Shown: positions 5,780 to 7,325 of the stretch, piece after piece | Layout of the letters: each line of letters opens with the position of its first letter | Position numbering within the stretch: position 1 is the stretch's first letter | Source: Desulfurococcales archaeon | GTDB taxonomy: Archaea > Thermoproteota > Thermoprotei_A > Sulfolobales > Ignicoccaceae | DNA length: 7,325 nucleotides | Reading direction: 5' to 3' | NCBI GenBank assembly: GCA_015521275.1 | Contig: WAOJ01000110.1 | Span: 1-7,325, forward strand | Position numbers and translations under genes: made by a program | Notes under the pieces: model-generated | The model's database searches: none | Told to the model about the DNA's origin: nothing | Seen by the model: the letters and a program-made list of their open reading frames with translations, nothing else

Positions 5780-6247
5780 TTACACCTCCACGTACTTCTT
5801 AAGCTCCTTCATCTCTTCGGCTACCTCTTGGAAGGTGAAGTACGCTACGTGGTCTAATATGCTCCTGCCTGCGGGGGTTAGTACCCTTCCCTTGCCCTTT
5901 ACCTTCTTCACCAATCCGGCCCTCTCCAATTGCTGGAGTATCTTCCTTATGTGGGAGCCTCCGGCCTTGCGGAAGTGCGGAGGAGCTACTCCCCTCCTCT
6001 GCCTTCCTCCATAAATGGTCCTAAAGGTCTCAATTCCTATTGGCTCCTTCGCCATGTATAGCTTCCTAAGTATGCTGGCAGTTCTGTAGTACCACCAGTC
6101 CTCGTCCAATGGGGGTCTGTCCTTGTAACACCCAGTCTTTGCGTACATAGCCCATTCGGGAGGCCTTATCTCCGGGAACTTCTCCTTCAGATACATCGCT
6201 AGCCTCTGGTTGAACCTGTCCGGGGGTACTTCTCTGGGCGTTATCAT
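5780..6247 (-). CDS. rps19e: 30S ribosomal protein S19e
   Basis: This 155-residue protein is a small-subunit protein shared by archaea and eukaryotes, needed for maturation of the head of the 30S/40S particle. Recognisable blocks are the PPEWAMYAKTGCYKDRPPLDEDWWYYRTASILRK region, YGGRQRRGVAPPHFRKAGGS with its basic RNA-binding loop, and a winged-helix C-terminal part (IRKILQQLERAGLVKK...GRVLTPAGRSILD). Length is usual. ATG at 6247-6245 is preceded only by a weak GGGG; with a TATA box about 37 bases upstream, a leader of about ten bases is expected. It is the first gene of the operon that continues with PDCD5-like, L39e, L31e and aIF6. Confidence 0.97.
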   Translation of the reverse strand: MITPREVPPDRFNQRLAMYLKEKFPEIRPPEWAMYAKTGCYKDRPPLDEDWWYYRTASILRKLYMAKEPIGIETFRTIYGGRQRRGVAPPHFRKAGGSHIRKILQQLERAGLVKKVKGKGRVLTPAGRSILDHVAYFTFQEVAEEMKELKKYVEV

Positions 6248-6280
6248 AGCTAGCCCCGCGCAGACGACGTTCAGAACCCC

Positions 6281-6286
6281 TTTTAA
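6281..6286. promoter_or_regulatory. TATA element between rps19e and the MIP18-like gene
   Basis: In the 72-base divergent gap, the plus strand reads TTTTAA and the minus strand TTAAAA. About 26 bases to the left would place the S19e operon start near 6258 (about 11 bases before its ATG). The same distance to the right gives a start near 6310 for the plus-strand gene (about 10 bases before its ATG). The minus-strand match is the better one; use in both directions is inference. Confidence 0.5.
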
Positions 6287-6319
6287 CGTTCAAAGATCCC
6301 GGACTAGGGTTTCGGTACT

Positions 6320-6700
6320 ATGAAGGTATCCAAGCTTGCCACCCGGTTAAAGAGGGCCTTCGTTCAAGAGAGGCCCAAGAGGGAAGTTCCTCAAGACCCC
6401 GAGATGCTTAGGAAGTTCAAATTGGTTGAGGAGGCATTGAGGAAGGTAGAGGTTCCAGGATATGGGGTAAACATAGTGGACTCCGGCGTGGTAAAGCTGT
6501 TAAGGCTGACTGACGACGAGAGGCTAATAGTATTTCTGGATTACTTTGGGAGCGACCCTGCTTGTTACTTCTGTAGGTTCTTGAACAATTACTTGTGGAG
6601 CAGGATAATTAATAAGGCGAAAGAAGAACTTAAGAAGGTCGGCTTTACGAAGCTAACCTTCATGGACTATTATACCGGGTTCTTGCTCGAAGAGAACTGA
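6320..6700 (+). CDS. MIP18/DUF59-like protein, divergent
   Basis: This 126-residue protein has a basic N-terminal extension (residues 1-30) followed by a region that follows the MIP18/DUF59 pattern. Helix LVEEALRKVEVPGYGVNIVDSGVV (35-58) corresponds to the usual 'L..V.DPE.G.sIVDLGLV'. A strand (RLIVFLDYFGSDPACYFC, 68-85) stands where the family has 'v.mTlT.pgCP', and a helix plus a last strand (about 88-117) complete the fold. Members of this family help assemble or carry iron-sulfur clusters (SufT, CIA2). Here the conserved Cys-Pro is replaced by Pro-Ala-Cys-Tyr-Phe-Cys (C82, C85) and the usual DPE acid is lost, so function may differ. ATG at 6320 is the only good start and lacks a Shine-Dalgarno. 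It diverges from the S19e operon and has no plus-strand partner. Confidence 0.75.
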   Translation: MKVSKLATRLKRAFVQERPKREVPQDPEMLRKFKLVEEALRKVEVPGYGVNIVDSGVVKLLRLTDDERLIVFLDYFGSDPACYFCRFLNNYLWSRIINKAKEELKKVGFTKLTFMDYYTGFLLEEN

Positions 6701-6734
6701 GTGAGAGTTCTTTGTACATCTCCATGGTCCTCTC

Positions 6735-6763
6735 GTTTTAGATCAAATGTTCTTGTTCTTTTA
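6735..6763 (+). terminator. T-rich termination region after the MIP18-like gene
   Basis: Beginning 35 bases after the stop, the plus strand carries GTTTTA and then GTTCTTGTTCTTTTA, the kind of pyrimidine-rich run at which archaeal polymerase stops. A weak GAGAG/CTCTC pairing lies just before. No strong hairpin is present. Confidence 0.35.
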
Positions 6764-6920
6764 CTACCGAGTATCAAGCAAGTATTTTTGAAATAAAACG
6801 TTTTAGCCAAGGGCCCTTCTATGCTGATGTCTTCGATTAACACGGAATCCTTAAGTGAATTTCTTTCGAGGCCCCTTAGGAGCGGAACCGCTCGTTACGC
6901 ACGAGCATCATTCTTTTTTC
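6764..6920. other. CRISPR trailer-side flank with inverted repeats
   Basis: No gene is supported here. The stretch holds an A/T-rich patch GAAATAAAAC (6790-6799) that could be a plus-strand TATA box. It also holds two inverted repeats sharing an arm: GAGCGG-AA-CCGCTC (6880-6893) and GCTCG-TTACGCA-CGAGC (6890-6906). A T-run (TTCTTTTTT, 6911-6919) abuts the last repeat. As the array reads leftwards, this is its leader-distal flank, where the pre-crRNA should end. Confidence 0.45.
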
Positions 6921-7325
6921 CTTTCAATTCTCTGTTAAGACTTCTCTTGATCAGCTGTGTCGCTGGGAAATCGCCGAGGACGTCAGCTTTCAATTCTCTG
7001 TTGAGACTCCTCCCTTTCTCCCCGACTTGCTGTACGCAACGATGAGCTGTGAAGCTTTCAATTCTCTGTTGAGACTCCTCAGTGGTATGACGGTGTCGTC
7101 CGAACGGAGAACGAATACTACTTTCAATTCTCTGTTGAGACTCCTCCCGGTCAGGAGGGGGACAAAAAAATAAAACAGGATTAGGGACACTTTCAATTCT
7201 CTGTTGAGACTCCTCAATGGGGAAAGAAATATAAGCGCCGGTGGCCTAAGAGAGAGTCTTTCAATTCTCTGTTGAGACTCCTCGCGAAATGCTTATTAAG
7301 CCCGGCGCCCTATACACACTTTCAA
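6921..7325 (-). CRISPR. CRISPR array, leader-distal end, six full repeats and part of a seventh
   Basis: Six 26-base repeats lie at 6921-6946, 6987-7012, 7055-7080, 7121-7146, 7190-7215 and 7258-7283; the first 7 bases of a seventh start at 7319. Spacers are 40, 42, 40, 43, 42 and 35 bases and differ from one another. Five repeats are identical; the leftmost differs at two positions (17 and 23, plus strand), as is usual for the last repeat away from the leader. On the minus strand the repeat begins GAGGAGTCTC and ends ATTGAAAG, the conserved crenarchaeal 3' end that becomes the 8-base crRNA 5' handle. Transcription should thus run right to left, with the leader beyond 7325. The repeat can form a short hairpin TCTC-AACA-GAGA directly before the handle. 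No cas gene is in the window, so the subtype (probably I-A or III-associated) cannot be fixed. Confidence 0.97.

Noticed and set aside
5570..6014. Plus-strand ORFs rich in Leu and Phe opposite the PDCD5-like and S19e genes
   Set aside because: The Leu-rich look comes from reading Lys/Glu/Gln-rich codons on the reverse strand; no independent support.
6066..6293. 75-residue minus-strand ORF overlapping the start of S19e and its promoter
   Set aside because: It is out of frame with S19e and runs through the TATA box region.
6701..6920. CRISPR leader to the left of the array
   Set aside because: The repeat orientation (ATTGAAAG end on the minus strand) and the degenerate leftmost repeat put the leader to the right, outside the window.
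6821..7045. 74-residue plus-strand ORF entering the CRISPR array
   Set aside because: Its later half repeats FNSLLRLL because it translates the CRISPR repeats. A possible start signal is noted as an antisense transcript instead of a protein.
6990..7217. Minus-strand ORF with repeated RSLNRELK units
   Set aside because: This apparent repeat protein is only the translation of successive CRISPR repeats.
1..7325. Insertion sequence, integrase or attachment site at the tRNA
   Set aside because: No transposase, integrase, terminal inverted repeat or duplicate of the tRNA 3' end was seen.

Overview
The window looks like a compact stretch of chromosome from a hyperthermophilic crenarchaeon, perhaps of the Desulfurococcales or an Ignicoccus-like lineage; that placement is inference from gene content. 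The signs are archaeal-only or archaeal/eukaryal genes (RNA polymerase subunit L, exosome Csl4, aIF6, ribosomal proteins S19e, L31e and L39e, a PDCD5-family protein, a HerA-like ATPase), a GC-saturated tRNA with encoded CCA, heavy use of AGG for arginine, TATA-box promoters and a CRISPR repeat ending in ATTGAAAG.

Layout. Bases 1-1008 (+) are the C-terminal part of a HerA-like ATPase whose start lies outside the window. A convergent small ORF (1005-1202, -) sits just downstream of a tRNA-Thr(GGT) gene (1216-1291, -), which has its own TATA box. Between the tRNA and the next gene lies a candidate C/D box sRNA (about 1468-1526, -). Next, all on the minus strand and read from 3306 down to 1558, is an information-processing operon: exosome Csl4, a DUF2067-like protein, RNA polymerase subunit L and a 90-residue orphan. 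Divergent from it is a RimI/Ard1-type N-acetyltransferase (3375-3815, +), followed by an unrecognised 143-residue protein (3847-4278, +).

The unknown protein overlaps, tail to tail, the end of a translation operon on the minus strand, read from 6247 down to 4270: S19e, PDCD5-like, L39e, L31e, aIF6. L39e is only 52 codons long. Diverging from S19e is a short MIP18/DUF59-like protein (6320-6700, +). The window ends in a CRISPR array (6921-7325, continuing to the right) that reads on the minus strand, so its leader lies beyond the right edge. The array's degenerate last repeat is the leftmost one. No cas genes are visible.

The two operons serve RNA synthesis and decay (Csl4, RpoL) and ribosome assembly or subunit anti-association (ribosomal proteins, aIF6). 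Within operons, genes carry clear Shine-Dalgarno sequences (GGAGGT, GAGGTG), while the first genes of transcripts have short leaders without a well-placed one. I see no clearly new system. The best candidates for unreported biology are the C/D box sRNA locus with an extra C box beside it, three unrecognised small proteins, and a possible promoter firing into the CRISPR array antisense to pre-crRNA.
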